This document shows, one piece after another, positions 26,847 to 35,682 of a stretch of 64,000 nucleotides of DNA (the first letter of the stretch is position 1; each line of letters opens with the position of its first letter). The position numbers were made by a program, and so were the translations under genes. The notes below the pieces were generated by a model. That model did no database searches. It was not told where the DNA came from and was given only the letters and a program-made list of their open reading frames with translations. This DNA comes from Chryseobacterium paridis (GTDB lineage Bacteria; Bacteroidota; Bacteroidia; Flavobacteriales; Weeksellaceae): assembly GCF_016595215.1 (NCBI RefSeq), contig NZ_JAENHK010000010.1, positions 372,001 through 436,000 on the forward strand, given 5' to 3'.

Positions 26847-28286
26847 ATGAAAAAACTAATCGTAAGTTGCTTTGTGTTGGGAATAGCTTGTAATGCCCAT
26901 GCCCAAAACTATTGGAAAAAGAATGCAGGAAAATCAGCTCATGTAATACTGACGAATTCCAAGGCCAACGAAAAAATGGTTGATAAAGGAATGGTGAAAT
27001 TTGAAAAATTTGAGCAACCTAAGGAAAATGAGGCATGTATTTTTGTAGATCCCGATTTTAAATACCAGAAACTGATAGGAATTGGAGGAGCGATTACTGA
27101 TGCCGCTGCAGAAACTTTTTATAAACTACCTAAAGACAAACAAAAGGAAATTATTGAAGCCTATTACGGAAAGAATGGATTAGGATATACCGTTGTTCGA
27201 ACCAATATGAATTCCTGTGACTTTTCAAGTGATTCTTATACTTATGTAGAAGACAATGATACTTCATTAAAATCATTTTCTGTTGCACACGATGAAAAGT
27301 ATAAGATTCCGATGATTCAGGAGGCTCAAAAGGCAATAGGAAATCAGTTTAAACTGTATTTTTCTCCGTGGAGTCCACCGGCATGGATGAAATCCAATAA
27401 GAATATGTTAAGCGGGGGTAGACTAGAAAATCAATATTATCAAACCTGGGCGGATTACTATATCAGGTTTATTAAGGAATACGAAAAAAGAGGGATGAAA
27501 ATATGGGGACTGACGGTTCAGAATGAAGCAATGGCAAAGCAAACCTGGGAATCCTGTCTTTATACTGCTGAAGAAGAAGGAGCATTTTTGAAAAATAACC
27601 TTGGACCTACTTTATGGAAAAATGGATTCAAAGATAAAAAAGTAATGATCTGGGATCATAACAGGGATCTAATTTACCAGAGAGCAACAACCACTTTGAG
27701 TGATCCTGAAACTTCAAAATATGCTTCAGGTATTGCCTATCACTGGTATGAAACCTGGCATAACAAAACACAATTATTTGATAATGTTGGAGAAACGCAC
27801 AGAGCATTTCCAGATAAATTCCTGGCTTTTACAGAAGGGTGTAAAGAAGTATTCAATATGTCCAGAATCAATGATGTAAGCCTGGGAGAACTGTATGGCA
27901 AAAACATGATCAATGATTTTAACAGAGGAACTTCACTATGGACAGACTGGAATGTATTGCTTGATGAAACAGGAGGTCCTAATCATGTAGGAAATCTATG
28001 TTTCGCACCAATCATTGCTGATACCAAAACCGGAGAAGTACACTATACTTATGAGTACTATTATGTAGGCCATGTTTCAAAATACATAAAACCCAATGCA
28101 CAAAGAATAGGAAGCTCTACCAATACCTCAGGGCTGATTTCTACTTCTTTTATGAATGAAAATGGACAATTGGTAACTGTAATTATGAATAACTCAGATA
28201 ATGATATAGATACGAATCTTTGGATTGAGGGAATGGCAGCTAAGCTTTCAGCACCAGCTCACTCTATACAGACCGTAATTATATAA
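26847..28286 (+). CDS. GH30-family glucosylhydrolase, second paralogue
   Basis: A 479-residue secreted hydrolase with signal peptide ending NAHAQ rather than a lipobox. Catalytic residues are Glu227 in GLTVQNEAM and Glu330 in LAFTEGCKE. The substrate-proximal motif FSPWSPPAWMKSN matches GH30 glucosylceramidase-like and beta-1,6-glucanase members. It is clearly diverged from the first GH30 enzyme, so the two may act at different steps, for example endo at the surface and exo in the periplasm. It is the last gene of the locus and ends just before a strong terminator. Confidence 0.92.
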   Translation: MKKLIVSCFVLGIACNAHAQNYWKKNAGKSAHVILTNSKANEKMVDKGMVKFEKFEQPKENEACIFVDPDFKYQKLIGIGGAITDAAAETFYKLPKDKQKEIIEAYYGKNGLGYTVVRTNMNSCDFSSDSYTYVEDNDTSLKSFSVAHDEKYKIPMIQEAQKAIGNQFKLYFSPWSPPAWMKSNKNMLSGGRLENQYYQTWADYYIRFIKEYEKRGMKIWGLTVQNEAMAKQTWESCLYTAEEEGAFLKNNLGPTLWKNGFKDKKVMIWDHNRDLIYQRATTTLSDPETSKYASGIAYHWYETWHNKTQLFDNVGETHRAFPDKFLAFTEGCKEVFNMSRINDVSLGELYGKNMINDFNRGTSLWTDWNVLLDETGGPNHVGNLCFAPIIADTKTGEVHYTYEYYYVGHVSKYIKPNAQRIGSSTNTSGLISTSFMNENGQLVTVIMNNSDNDIDTNLWIEGMAAKLSAPAHSIQTVII

Positions 28287-28320
28287 ATACAATACACTTC
28301 ATATTAATATTTTTTTATTA

Positions 28321-28351
28321 AAATAGGCTGTCTCAAAGAGACAGCCTATTT
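28321..28351. terminator. Strong hairpin ending the glucan operon
   Basis: AAATAGGCTGTCTC and GAGACAGCCTATTT form a perfect 14-base stem with an AAA loop. It lies between convergent genes and may serve both directions. Confidence 0.8.
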
Positions 28352-28405
28352 ACTTATATTATTAAAAGTTGATTATTACTGAATTGTAATATTTGAAACT
28401 TTTTA

Positions 28406-29139
28406 TTATACTTCTTCCAGTAAAATATAAGTCCCGACAGAAGTTCTTGTAGCTGCTCCAGAAACATAGTATCCAGCATCTCCGGCATTGCTTCCCCCAT
28501 AACGAACCTTCAACTCCACATAACCAGTACCAGCATCACCTGTAGTTACAATGATAATGGGTGGAGTTACTCCTCCGTCATCAAAGCTTTCAGTGGAAGA
28601 CTCCGTGTAGCCCTGAGTAGTTACGATAGCATCTGCATCACCTCCAGCTGAAAAAAGAGAAGTAATGTAACCTGGAGTAGTATTGCTGTTACCTGTAGTA
28701 CTTCCTTTAATTCCTATATAACCAGTTATTTTAAAGGTTTTATTGGGTGGCAAATTAATTCTATCCTTTTGACTATTAAATGATAAATGATTCGTATTAA
28801 TTCCACTCACTACACCATCATAAGTTAAATTGTAATCAGTTCCTCTTGTTGTAAGAAACTGGGAGCTATTTTTAGATAGTACTGCATAGATTTTTTTTTA
28901 ATTACTTCAGGATTGCTATCAGACAATTTATCAACATTCACTTTTTGAACAACACCATTATCATCAGGAGTTAAAATATATTTTGGAGCTGATGATATGC
29001 TGTCAACTTTCCTTATTCTAAGATCTCCGTTCACATCAAGTGTTGCGGTTGGTGATGTAGTATTAATCCCTATTTGCGCATTTAAAGAATACGAAAACTG
29101 AGCTATAATCACAAAAATAAATACTTTTAGCTTTTTCAT
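28406..29139 (-). pseudogene. Secreted surface-type protein gene split by a one-base frameshift
   Basis: Two minus-strand frames (29139-28825 and 28810-28406) form one gene of 244 codons if one A is added to the run of nine A (28891-28899 on the plus strand as T). The N-terminal part has a signal peptide ending LNAQ and the common Bacteroidota motif IGINTTSPTATLDVNGDLRI. The C-terminal part is a Gly/Thr/Ser-rich beta domain ending TYILLEEV. As read, the product stops after 104 residues. The cause is slippage in the homopolymer, either real (pseudogene or switchable gene) or a sequencing error. A TACTTTTG -7 element lies upstream at 29157-29164. Function unknown. Confidence 0.8.
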
Positions 29140-29293
29140 TATTTGTTAAATTTGTGCAAAAGTAGATTAATTCTAATGGTAGGGAAAAAATACAAGTTGG
29201 AAGTATTATGTGTGGCATATTGTTTAAGAGTTTGTTTCTATCTTATCCTTTGATTGGATAAAGATGGAAAGGCTTGATCAAAATATACTAAAT

Positions 29294-29323
29294 AAAAAAA
29301 GGCCATCAAGAAAAGATAGCCTG
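29294..29323 (-). terminator. Terminator of fabI
   Basis: On the minus strand AGGCTATC pairs with GATGGCCT (one wobble) across seven bases, followed by seven T. Confidence 0.65.
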
Positions 29324-29353
29324 TTTTTTTATTATTAAAGTTGAATAATTTAG

Positions 29354-30163
29354 TTATTCAACATCATATTTACTGATTACTTTCTGAGTAACTCCTGAGC
29401 TGCTGAATCCACCGTCATGGAAAAGATTCTGCATCGTTACTTTCTTGGTAAGATCAGAGAAAAGCGTAACACAGTAATCTGCACATTCAAGCGCTGTAGC
29501 ATTTCCTAGAGGAGACATATCTTCTGCATATCCAAGGAAACCTCCGAAACCTTTTACTCCACTACCAGCAGTAGTTACAGTAGGAGACTGAGAAACTGTA
29601 TTTACACGTACTTTTCTTTCACCCCAATAGTTTCCGAAAGTTCTGGCAATACTTTCTAAATAAGCCTTGTTATCAGACATATCATTATAATCAGGGAATG
29701 TTCTTTGAGCAGCAATATAAGTAAGTGCCAAAATACTTCCCCACTCATTCATACAGTCTTTTTCCCAAGCCACACGCATTACTTTATGGAAAGAAACAGA
29801 AGAGATATCCCAACCTTTTTCTAACCAATCGTAGTTCATTTCTGTATAATGTTTTCCTTTTCTTACATTTACGGACATTCCTATCGAATGAAGGATAAAA
29901 TCTATTTTCCCGAATTTTGCTACCGCAGCATCAAAAAGTTTTTCAAGATCTTCAATAGAAGTAGCATCCGCACCAATAACCTCTGAACCTGTTTTTTCGG
30001 CTAAAGCATTAAGCTCACCCATTCTCAAAGCAATAGGAGCGTTTGATAAGATAAATTCAGCTCCTTCTTCATGGCATCTTTCTGCAACTTTCCATGCGAT
30101 CGATTGTTCATTAAGGGCCCCAAAAATAATTCCCTTTTTGCCTTTAAGTAAACCGTATGACAT
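29354..30163 (-). CDS. fabI: Enoyl-[acyl-carrier-protein] reductase (NADH)
   Basis: A 269-residue short-chain dehydrogenase-type enzyme catalysing the last reduction step of each fatty-acid elongation cycle. The FabI-specific spacing Tyr159-x6-Lys166 lies in DYNDMSDNKAYL. The N-terminal NADH site GIIFGALNEQSIAW has the FabI form without the usual GxxxGxG. DATSIEDLEKLF and LHSIGMS also match. It is cytoplasmic and is the target of triclosan in other bacteria. A minus-strand TACATTTG (30189-30196) is a likely -7 element. The gene stands alone with terminators on both sides. Confidence 0.95.
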   Translation of the reverse strand: MSYGLLKGKKGIIFGALNEQSIAWKVAERCHEEGAEFILSNAPIALRMGELNALAEKTGSEVIGADATSIEDLEKLFDAAVAKFGKIDFILHSIGMSVNVRKGKHYTEMNYDWLEKGWDISSVSFHKVMRVAWEKDCMNEWGSILALTYIAAQRTFPDYNDMSDNKAYLESIARTFGNYWGERKVRVNTVSQSPTVTTAGSGVKGFGGFLGYAEDMSPLGNATALECADYCVTLFSDLTKKVTMQNLFHDGGFSSSGVTQKVISKYDVE

Positions 30164-30228
30164 AATTTTTTAATGTTTATTAATAATACAAATGTAACGA
30201 TAATTTGTGTTTAGAGCATAATAAAAAA

Positions 30229-30259
30229 ACAGAGCCTTAATAAAAAGACTCCGTTTTTT
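30229..30259 (-). terminator. Terminator of the LEA-like gene
   Basis: On the minus strand AACGGAGTCTT pairs with AAGGCTCTGTT (two wobble pairs) across six bases and is followed by a T-run. It lies between the LEA-like gene and fabI. Confidence 0.65.
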
Positions 30260-30284
30260 TGAAAATATTTATATGACTGAAATT

Positions 30285-30650
30285 CTAATTCGTTTTCTTA
30301 TTCCATTCTGCTTTGACATCTTCTGCTGCATCATTAGCTTTATCCTTTACATCATTGGCAGCATCTGTTGCTTTATCTTTTGCATCTTCTGCCATCTCTT
30401 TTGTTTTTTCCCAAGCATCACCAGCCTTATCCTTAATGTCTTCCCATGCGTCAGAAATATTAGCTTTTACCCTGTCCAGCCAATCTTCTTGGCTTGCTTC
30501 CTGGTCGTTATCCCTTTTCTCATTAATATAATCCCTAGCTTTATCTGCTAAATCATTGATTTTCCATTTTGCATCAGTCGCTGCATTTTTTAAAGTATTC
30601 TCTGCATTATTTACTGCGTCTTCTGCTTTGTTGTAATCCGAATTGTTCAT
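30285..30650 (-). CDS. LEA-like / YtxH-like amphipathic helical stress protein
   Basis: A 121-residue, highly charged, Ala/Lys/Asp-rich protein without signal peptide or membrane segment. Three 11-residue units stand in a row: AEDAKDKATDA (87-97), ANDVKDKANDA (98-108) and AEDVKAEWNKK (109-119). This periodicity is that of group 3 late-embryogenesis-abundant proteins, which are disordered in solution and fold into helices on drying. Related bacterial proteins are often stress-induced. The opposite strand is also open for 92 codons, but it has no coding character. Function is inferred from composition only. Confidence 0.75.
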   Translation of the reverse strand: MNNSDYNKAEDAVNNAENTLKNAATDAKWKINDLADKARDYINEKRDNDQEASQEDWLDRVKANISDAWEDIKDKAGDAWEKTKEMAEDAKDKATDAANDVKDKANDAAEDVKAEWNKKTN

Positions 30651-30792
30651 AACATTTATTATTTAGTGATATCTGTAGTAAAACAATAACCATTCCTAAG
30701 CAATTAGATACGTTGTTAAACTTTTCATAATCTTTTGTTATAATTTTCACAATCTGTTTTATCTTTAGGAAAATAAATGAGAACTAAAACCT

Positions 30793-31353
30793 ATGGAAAA
30801 AGTACGTTGTGGCTGGTGTGAGAAAGACGATTTGTATAAGAAATATCATGATGATGAATGGGGGAGTCCTGTATATGATGATGAAACTATTTTTGAATTC
30901 CTGATCCTGGAAAGTTTTCAGGCGGGTTTAAGTTGGTATACCATTTTAAGCAAAAGAGAAAATTTTAAAAAAGCATTTGACAATTTTAATTATAAAAAAA
31001 TTGCAAAATATTCTGATGAGAAAGTAGAAGAGCTCATGCAGGATGCTGGAATAATTAGAAACAGGCTTAAAGTTTTAGCAACGATTACCAATGCACAACG
31101 CTTTATGGAGGTTCAAAAAGAATTTGGATCTTTTTCGAAATACATTTGGGGATTTGTAGATGGAAAACCCATTGATAACAAACCTAAAACCCTGAAGGAT
31201 GTTCCGCCTACCACCGAGATTTCTGATATGCTTTCAAAGGACCTGAAAAAAAGAGGCTTTAAATTTATGGGTTCTACCGTAGTGTATGCCCATATGCAGG
31301 CAACAGGAATGGTGAATGATCATATTGAAAGCTGTTTTACAAGGTTGTCATAA
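30793..31353 (+). CDS. tag: DNA-3-methyladenine glycosylase I
   Basis: A 186-residue base-excision repair enzyme that removes 3-methyladenine from alkylated DNA. The zinc 'snap' ligands are all present: Cys6 and His19 at the N-terminus, His177 and Cys181 in VNDHIESCF. The catalytic Glu40 lies in LESFQAGLSWYTIL. Length and motifs match E. coli Tag. A weak promoter TTG (30735), 22 bases, TATCTTTA (30760-30767) precedes it. It is followed 42 bases later by a gene of unknown function in the same direction. The assignment is firm. Confidence 0.95.
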   Translation: MEKVRCGWCEKDDLYKKYHDDEWGSPVYDDETIFEFLILESFQAGLSWYTILSKRENFKKAFDNFNYKKIAKYSDEKVEELMQDAGIIRNRLKVLATITNAQRFMEVQKEFGSFSKYIWGFVDGKPIDNKPKTLKDVPPTTEISDMLSKDLKKRGFKFMGSTVVYAHMQATGMVNDHIESCFTRLS

Positions 31354-31395
31354 AATCATTGGAAAAATGTTATTTAAGATTGAAATTTAATAATT

Positions 31396-32244
31396 ATGAA
31401 AAAATATTTAATCTGTTTTAGTTTACTATTTATAGGCTTTCTTGGAGCACAGGATACTACCAAAAATAAAAAAGATCAGTATGTGCACGCAGAAATTACG
31501 AAAAAAGATGGACAAATAATGAATGTTCTATTGTATAAAATGAAGGTATTAAAAATAAGTACTTTTAAAGAAATACTGGGTGGACAAGGCTATTATCCCA
31601 GAACTAAACTTGAATATAAAACCTCAGAAACCTCACCAGCAGAGAAAATGGATGGGAAAGAGATTGCTGGACTAAAATTCCTAGATAAAGATAATGATGA
31701 AGTTCTAAGATATGAGAAACTTAGAATAAAAGAATTTGATAAAAATGGAGTGTTGAAGGACACAAAAAAAGAAATTTTTCTACCACAGGTATATGATGGC
31801 AAAATTGGGATCTATGGTGATCCAGTAACAGAATGTGTGAATCTTTCAAGGAAGCCAAACTCGCCTTTGGACTGTGAGTATATGCACTCAATTTTTTATC
31901 TTAAGAATAATCAGGAGAATTTCGTGATTATGCCATTGGACATTAATCTTTTTGATATTAATAGAAGCTTTGATAATTTTGTTAATGCTTTTAAAGTAGC
32001 AGGAAAAGAATGTCCTGAATTTTCAAAATATCTGGAATTTTTCCGAAAGAAGATGGAAGATAAAAGTTTCCAAAAAGAGATGAGGAAAAATATTATAGAA
32101 TACAGAAAAGAAGTAAAGAAACAAGCTAGAGAAAATCAGTTGAATATGGTTGAAACATTAGATTTTACAACAAGAAAAATGTTTTTTTATGAAGCCAATC
32201 TTTATATTGGAATTGTTAAAGAATACGAAAAAAGCTGTCCATAA
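31396..32244 (+). CDS. Secreted protein of unknown function
   Basis: A 282-residue exported protein with a signal peptide ending FLGAQ. The mature part starts with DTTKNKKDQY and is rich in Lys and charged helices toward the C-terminus (FRKKMEDKSFQKEMRKN). Two cysteines occur in VTECVNLSRKPNSPLDCEY and two more near GKECPEF and the C-terminal KSCP, consistent with oxidation in the periplasm. I recognise no domain. It follows tag by 42 bases but its location makes a shared function unlikely. A strong terminator follows. Confidence 0.75.
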   Translation: MKKYLICFSLLFIGFLGAQDTTKNKKDQYVHAEITKKDGQIMNVLLYKMKVLKISTFKEILGGQGYYPRTKLEYKTSETSPAEKMDGKEIAGLKFLDKDNDEVLRYEKLRIKEFDKNGVLKDTKKEIFLPQVYDGKIGIYGDPVTECVNLSRKPNSPLDCEYMHSIFYLKNNQENFVIMPLDINLFDINRSFDNFVNAFKVAGKECPEFSKYLEFFRKKMEDKSFQKEMRKNIIEYRKEVKKQARENQLNMVETLDFTTRKMFFYEANLYIGIVKEYEKSCP

Positions 32245-32245
32245 A

Positions 32246-32279
32246 ATAAAAAGGATTTCAAATCTGAAATCCTTTTTTT
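32246..32279. terminator. Bidirectional terminator
   Basis: AAAAAGGATTTCA and TGAAATCCTTTTT form a perfect stem around AATC with T-runs in both directions, between convergent genes. Confidence 0.9.
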
Positions 32280-32287
32280 ATGTTCTA

Positions 32288-33142
32288 TTATTTAATGATC
32301 CTTTCCAATACCCACTCAATAAGGTTCTTTTCTGACGCATGATGATCAGAAGAAAACTCTCCACGTCTTCTGTTGGCTATCACATTGTTTACGGTAATTG
32401 CTTTGTGGCCTAATAATTTTGAGAAAGCGTAAATAGCAGAAGTTTCCATTTCAAAATTGGTGATACCAAGATCATTCAATGTTTCCAGGAATTTGTCATC
32501 TAAAGATTTTAAACGAAGCTGTCTTCCCTGAGGAGCATAGAATCCCGGGAATGTAGCTGTATTTCCATGATATCTGGCATCTTTATAATAGTATGCCATA
32601 TCTTCAGCCCAATCTGCAAAATAAAGCATAGGCTTAATTTTATCATAAGGGAATTTTTCCAAGAAGCTTTTAGAAAATTCATTTTCAAACTGGTAATCCT
32701 GATAAAAATGCATTAAACCATCTAAACCTACCACATTTTGGGTAACAAGCATGTTGTCTACCTGAACATCAGGATTAACACTGCCACAAGTTCCCATACG
32801 GAAAAGCTCAAGGCTTTTATGCTCTGTTTTGATTTCCTTATTTTTAAGATCGATATTCACTAGAGCATCCAGCTCATTCATTACAATATCAATATTCTCT
32901 GTACCGATTCCGGTAGACATTACAGAAATTCTCTCACCACGCAATGTTCCTGTGTGGGTATAGAATTCTCTTTTGTTCTTTTTAATATCTACTTTATCGA
33001 AATACTGAGATACTTTAGGTACCCTGTCCGGATCACCTACAAGAATAATTTTATCCGCAATATCTTCAGGTAAAAGATTTAAGTGATAAACACTTCCGTC
33101 ATCATTTAGTACAAGCTCTGAAGCTGCAAGTTTATTTAGCAT
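32288..33142 (-). CDS. Nucleoside phosphorylase (uridine phosphorylase-like)
   Basis: A 284-residue cytoplasmic enzyme of the PNP/UDP phosphorylase family. IILVGDPDRVPKVSQYF carries the phosphate-binding GDPxR motif, STGIGTENIDIVMNEL the second conserved region, and FEMETSAIYAFSKLLG the ribose/base-binding Glu-Met-Glu. It would split a nucleoside with phosphate to give a base and (deoxy)ribose-1-phosphate in salvage. The Met-Glu motif suits uridine phosphorylase-like members, but the base preference is not certain. It follows a small secreted protein gene by 10 bases. Confidence 0.88.
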   Translation of the reverse strand: MLNKLAASELVLNDDGSVYHLNLLPEDIADKIILVGDPDRVPKVSQYFDKVDIKKNKREFYTHTGTLRGERISVMSTGIGTENIDIVMNELDALVNIDLKNKEIKTEHKSLELFRMGTCGSVNPDVQVDNMLVTQNVVGLDGLMHFYQDYQFENEFSKSFLEKFPYDKIKPMLYFADWAEDMAYYYKDARYHGNTATFPGFYAPQGRQLRLKSLDDKFLETLNDLGITNFEMETSAIYAFSKLLGHKAITVNNVIANRRRGEFSSDHHASEKNLIEWVLERIIK

Positions 33143-33152
33143 AATAATATGT

Positions 33153-33620
33153 TTATTTTTTTATATCAATGAAAATGGCATCTTTATAAGGGGAAGTTAC
33201 AAGGTCATAAAGAGAACCATACTCTTCCACAATTCTTTTCTGGCCATTGAAAACTTCGTAAACCGTTACCGTTGTTTTTTCGATGTTTTTGGGATCTTTT
33301 CTTTGTGAGGTGATTTCATAAAAGTGATTGTCCTTTTTCAGAATAGAAACCAACTCTTCTTTAGTAGAATTATTGGAAGTCATCATTCCTGGAAAATCCA
33401 TAACAACATCTTTTAAATCTGTATATGTTTTGTAGGGTTTAAGCTGTCCATCTGAATAAACGTAAACCTTAGGTATAGGTTGGTCTTGTACCAAACGAAC
33501 TAAATAATAGTCATTACCTTTTTTTTCTGCATATACCGCCATCTCCTGACCTAATTTTTGTGCAAAAGCACCCAATGAAAAAAGGCTGGCAATGAATACC
33601 AATAATAGTTTTGTTTTCAT
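33153..33620 (-). CDS. Small secreted protein of unknown function
   Basis: A 155-residue exported protein with signal peptide ending LGAFAQ. The mature part is a compact alpha/beta protein without cysteines (MAVYAEKKGNDYYLVRLV...). No known family is recognised. It lies 10 bases upstream of the nucleoside phosphorylase gene, so it is probably the first gene of a two-gene transcript, although one product is periplasmic and the other cytoplasmic. No function is assigned. Confidence 0.75.
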   Translation of the reverse strand: MKTKLLLVFIASLFSLGAFAQKLGQEMAVYAEKKGNDYYLVRLVQDQPIPKVYVYSDGQLKPYKTYTDLKDVVMDFPGMMTSNNSTKEELVSILKKDNHFYEITSQRKDPKNIEKTTVTVYEVFNGQKRIVEEYGSLYDLVTSPYKDAIFIDIKK

Positions 33621-33847
33621 AATAATATTTCGTTTTAATGTGTGTCGAATAATTTTAAAATCCTCTTCCCGTCATCTCCCATCATTATTTTAAAAGAAGC
33701 TGGTTGATGTATTCAGCTTTTTGAGTAATGAATTTGGTTTCGGGGTTTAAAATTAATAAAATTTCATGAATTAAAATATAAACATTATTTAATCCAGATT
33801 TAAAACTGGGATAACGTGGGATGATTAGCTTTGCCGCTAAAAAATTC

Positions 33848-35674
33848 ATGAGATATTCTCTATTATTTATCATCTCCCTCATATTCGGTTTTGCAATCAT
33901 GTCATTTAATCCTACTGATAAAGGTGTAGAAAATGAAAACACAGTCATTAATAAAGGATTAACCGATTTCAAAAACAAACTCGAACAATTGAAAGCAGAT
34001 GTCTATCTGTTTGATGAGGATAAAATATCTCTTGAAGATCTGCGAAAGTCACTAAGCAGTACAAGAAATTCATTTAAAGAAATAGAGTTCTATATTGCTT
34101 ATCATTATCCTGAGTTTACGAAAACCCATTTGAATGCAGCACCATTGTTCCATATAGAAGCAGCAGGAACTTCTGCATATACTTTACCTCCTGAAGGATT
34201 ACAGGTATTGGATGAATTAATCTTTTCAGAAGAAGCTGGTGAGGAAAAGGAAAAAATAAAATCCATCACAGATTTTTTATACAATAGCTACTCCAACTTT
34301 TATTTAAGCTCTGTTAAAAATGGATTAAGTAAAGGAGCTAATAAAACATTACCTCTTCGAATCGAATTAATACGCATTTACAGTTTAGGAGTTACAGGAT
34401 TTGATACACCTGGTTCATTGAATATATCAGAAGAAACGGGTTATGCTTTATTAGGAATTAAAAAATACATCAATGATGACCCTTATTTCAAGAATTACAA
34501 TATTCTAAAAGCAAATACAATACTGTCTTCTGCTAATGAATATCTTTCAAAACATAAAGATTTTGAAACCTTTGATCGCATAGAATTTTATAAAAAATAT
34601 ATACAGCCCTTATACGAGGAATTTGGAAATTGGGACGGAAGAGCAGATGATCTTAAAGAATTCTCCGGATGGAATGTCAGTAACAAAAATTTCTTTAGCA
34701 GTGATTTTCTGGATCCTTACTTTTATACCTTATTACAATCTTCTGAAGATAATTCGGAGCTTAGGAAACTTGGCAAAGAGATTTTCTATGATCAAAGTGT
34801 AAGTGGTAACACAAAGATGAGTTGTGCAACGTGCCATTTACCTGAAAATGCCTTTACGGATTTAAAAATAAAATCACCAAGTAATGTGGAAGGAAAGACA
34901 GTACTAAGGAATTCTCCTTCTTTATATAATGCAGTATTTGCAAAAAGATTTTTCTATGATATGCGAGCATTCTATATTGAACAGCAGGCGGAACATGTGA
35001 TTTATAATGAAGATGAATTCAATACAAGTTATGAAAGTATTATTAAAAAGTTGAAAACAAAACCCGAGTATAAAAAAGCTTTCCGTGCAGCATTTATAGA
35101 TGGCAAGATCAATAAAGAAAATTTCTCTAAAGCATTAAGTTCCTATGTTGCTTCTCTTTACTCTTTTGAAAGTGATTTTGATCGCTTTATGAGAGGTGAA
35201 AAGGAAATTTCTGAAGATGCTAAAAAAGGGTTTAATTTATTTATGGGAAAAGCGAATTGTGCAACCTGTCATTTTGCTCCTCATTTTTCAGGATTAGTTC
35301 CTCCTTTCTATAATGAAAATGAATCTGAAGTGTTAGGAGTGACCAAAGAACCTATTAACAAATTACCTTTAGAATTAGATTCAGATATGGGAAGAGTAAA
35401 AAGTCCTGTAAAAAAAGAAAACTCCTGGATTTATGAAAATTCTTTTAAAACCATGACCGTAAGAAATATTGCTCTTACTAAACCTTACTTTCACAATGGA
35501 GCCTTCAATACCCTGGAAGAAGTCCTTGATTTTTACAATGAGGGAGGAGGAGAAGGATTAGGATTAAAAATGAAAAACCAGACTTTACCAGCAGATAAAC
35601 TCAACCTCACTCCAGTTGAAATGAAGCAGATCATTGCATTTTTGAATACGCTTACGGATGTGAGCAGGAAATAG
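33848..35674 (+). CDS. Di-haem cytochrome c peroxidase/MauG-like protein with extra N-terminal domain
   Basis: A 608-residue exported protein. Two c-type haem sites are visible: CATCH at 326-330 and CATCH at 471-475, the layout of bacterial cytochrome c peroxidases and MauG. The closing part (YFHNGAFNTLEEVLDFYN) is typical. Before the peroxidase part lie about 270 residues of mainly helical sequence with APLFHIEAAG and PPEGLQVLDEL, which resemble imelysin-type proteins only weakly. The ATG at 33848 starts the signal/anchor segment; an upstream in-frame start at 33821 is less suitable. It may reduce peroxide or oxidise a partner in the periplasm. No paired electron donor is encoded nearby. Confidence 0.85.
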   Translation: MRYSLLFIISLIFGFAIMSFNPTDKGVENENTVINKGLTDFKNKLEQLKADVYLFDEDKISLEDLRKSLSSTRNSFKEIEFYIAYHYPEFTKTHLNAAPLFHIEAAGTSAYTLPPEGLQVLDELIFSEEAGEEKEKIKSITDFLYNSYSNFYLSSVKNGLSKGANKTLPLRIELIRIYSLGVTGFDTPGSLNISEETGYALLGIKKYINDDPYFKNYNILKANTILSSANEYLSKHKDFETFDRIEFYKKYIQPLYEEFGNWDGRADDLKEFSGWNVSNKNFFSSDFLDPYFYTLLQSSEDNSELRKLGKEIFYDQSVSGNTKMSCATCHLPENAFTDLKIKSPSNVEGKTVLRNSPSLYNAVFAKRFFYDMRAFYIEQQAEHVIYNEDEFNTSYESIIKKLKTKPEYKKAFRAAFIDGKINKENFSKALSSYVASLYSFESDFDRFMRGEKEISEDAKKGFNLFMGKANCATCHFAPHFSGLVPPFYNENESEVLGVTKEPINKLPLELDSDMGRVKSPVKKENSWIYENSFKTMTVRNIALTKPYFHNGAFNTLEEVLDFYNEGGGEGLGLKMKNQTLPADKLNLTPVEMKQIIAFLNTLTDVSRK

Positions 35675-35682
35675 GAGAGAGG

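Noticed and set aside
30273-30551. Plus-strand open frames opposite the LEA-like gene
   Set aside because: They are hydrophobic mirror images of the charged repeats; the minus-strand reading has the LEA periodicity and a terminator.
33685-33978. Minus-strand open frame of 97 codons
   Set aside because: It overlaps the signal-peptide region of the peroxidase-like gene on the other strand and has no independent promoter or family features.
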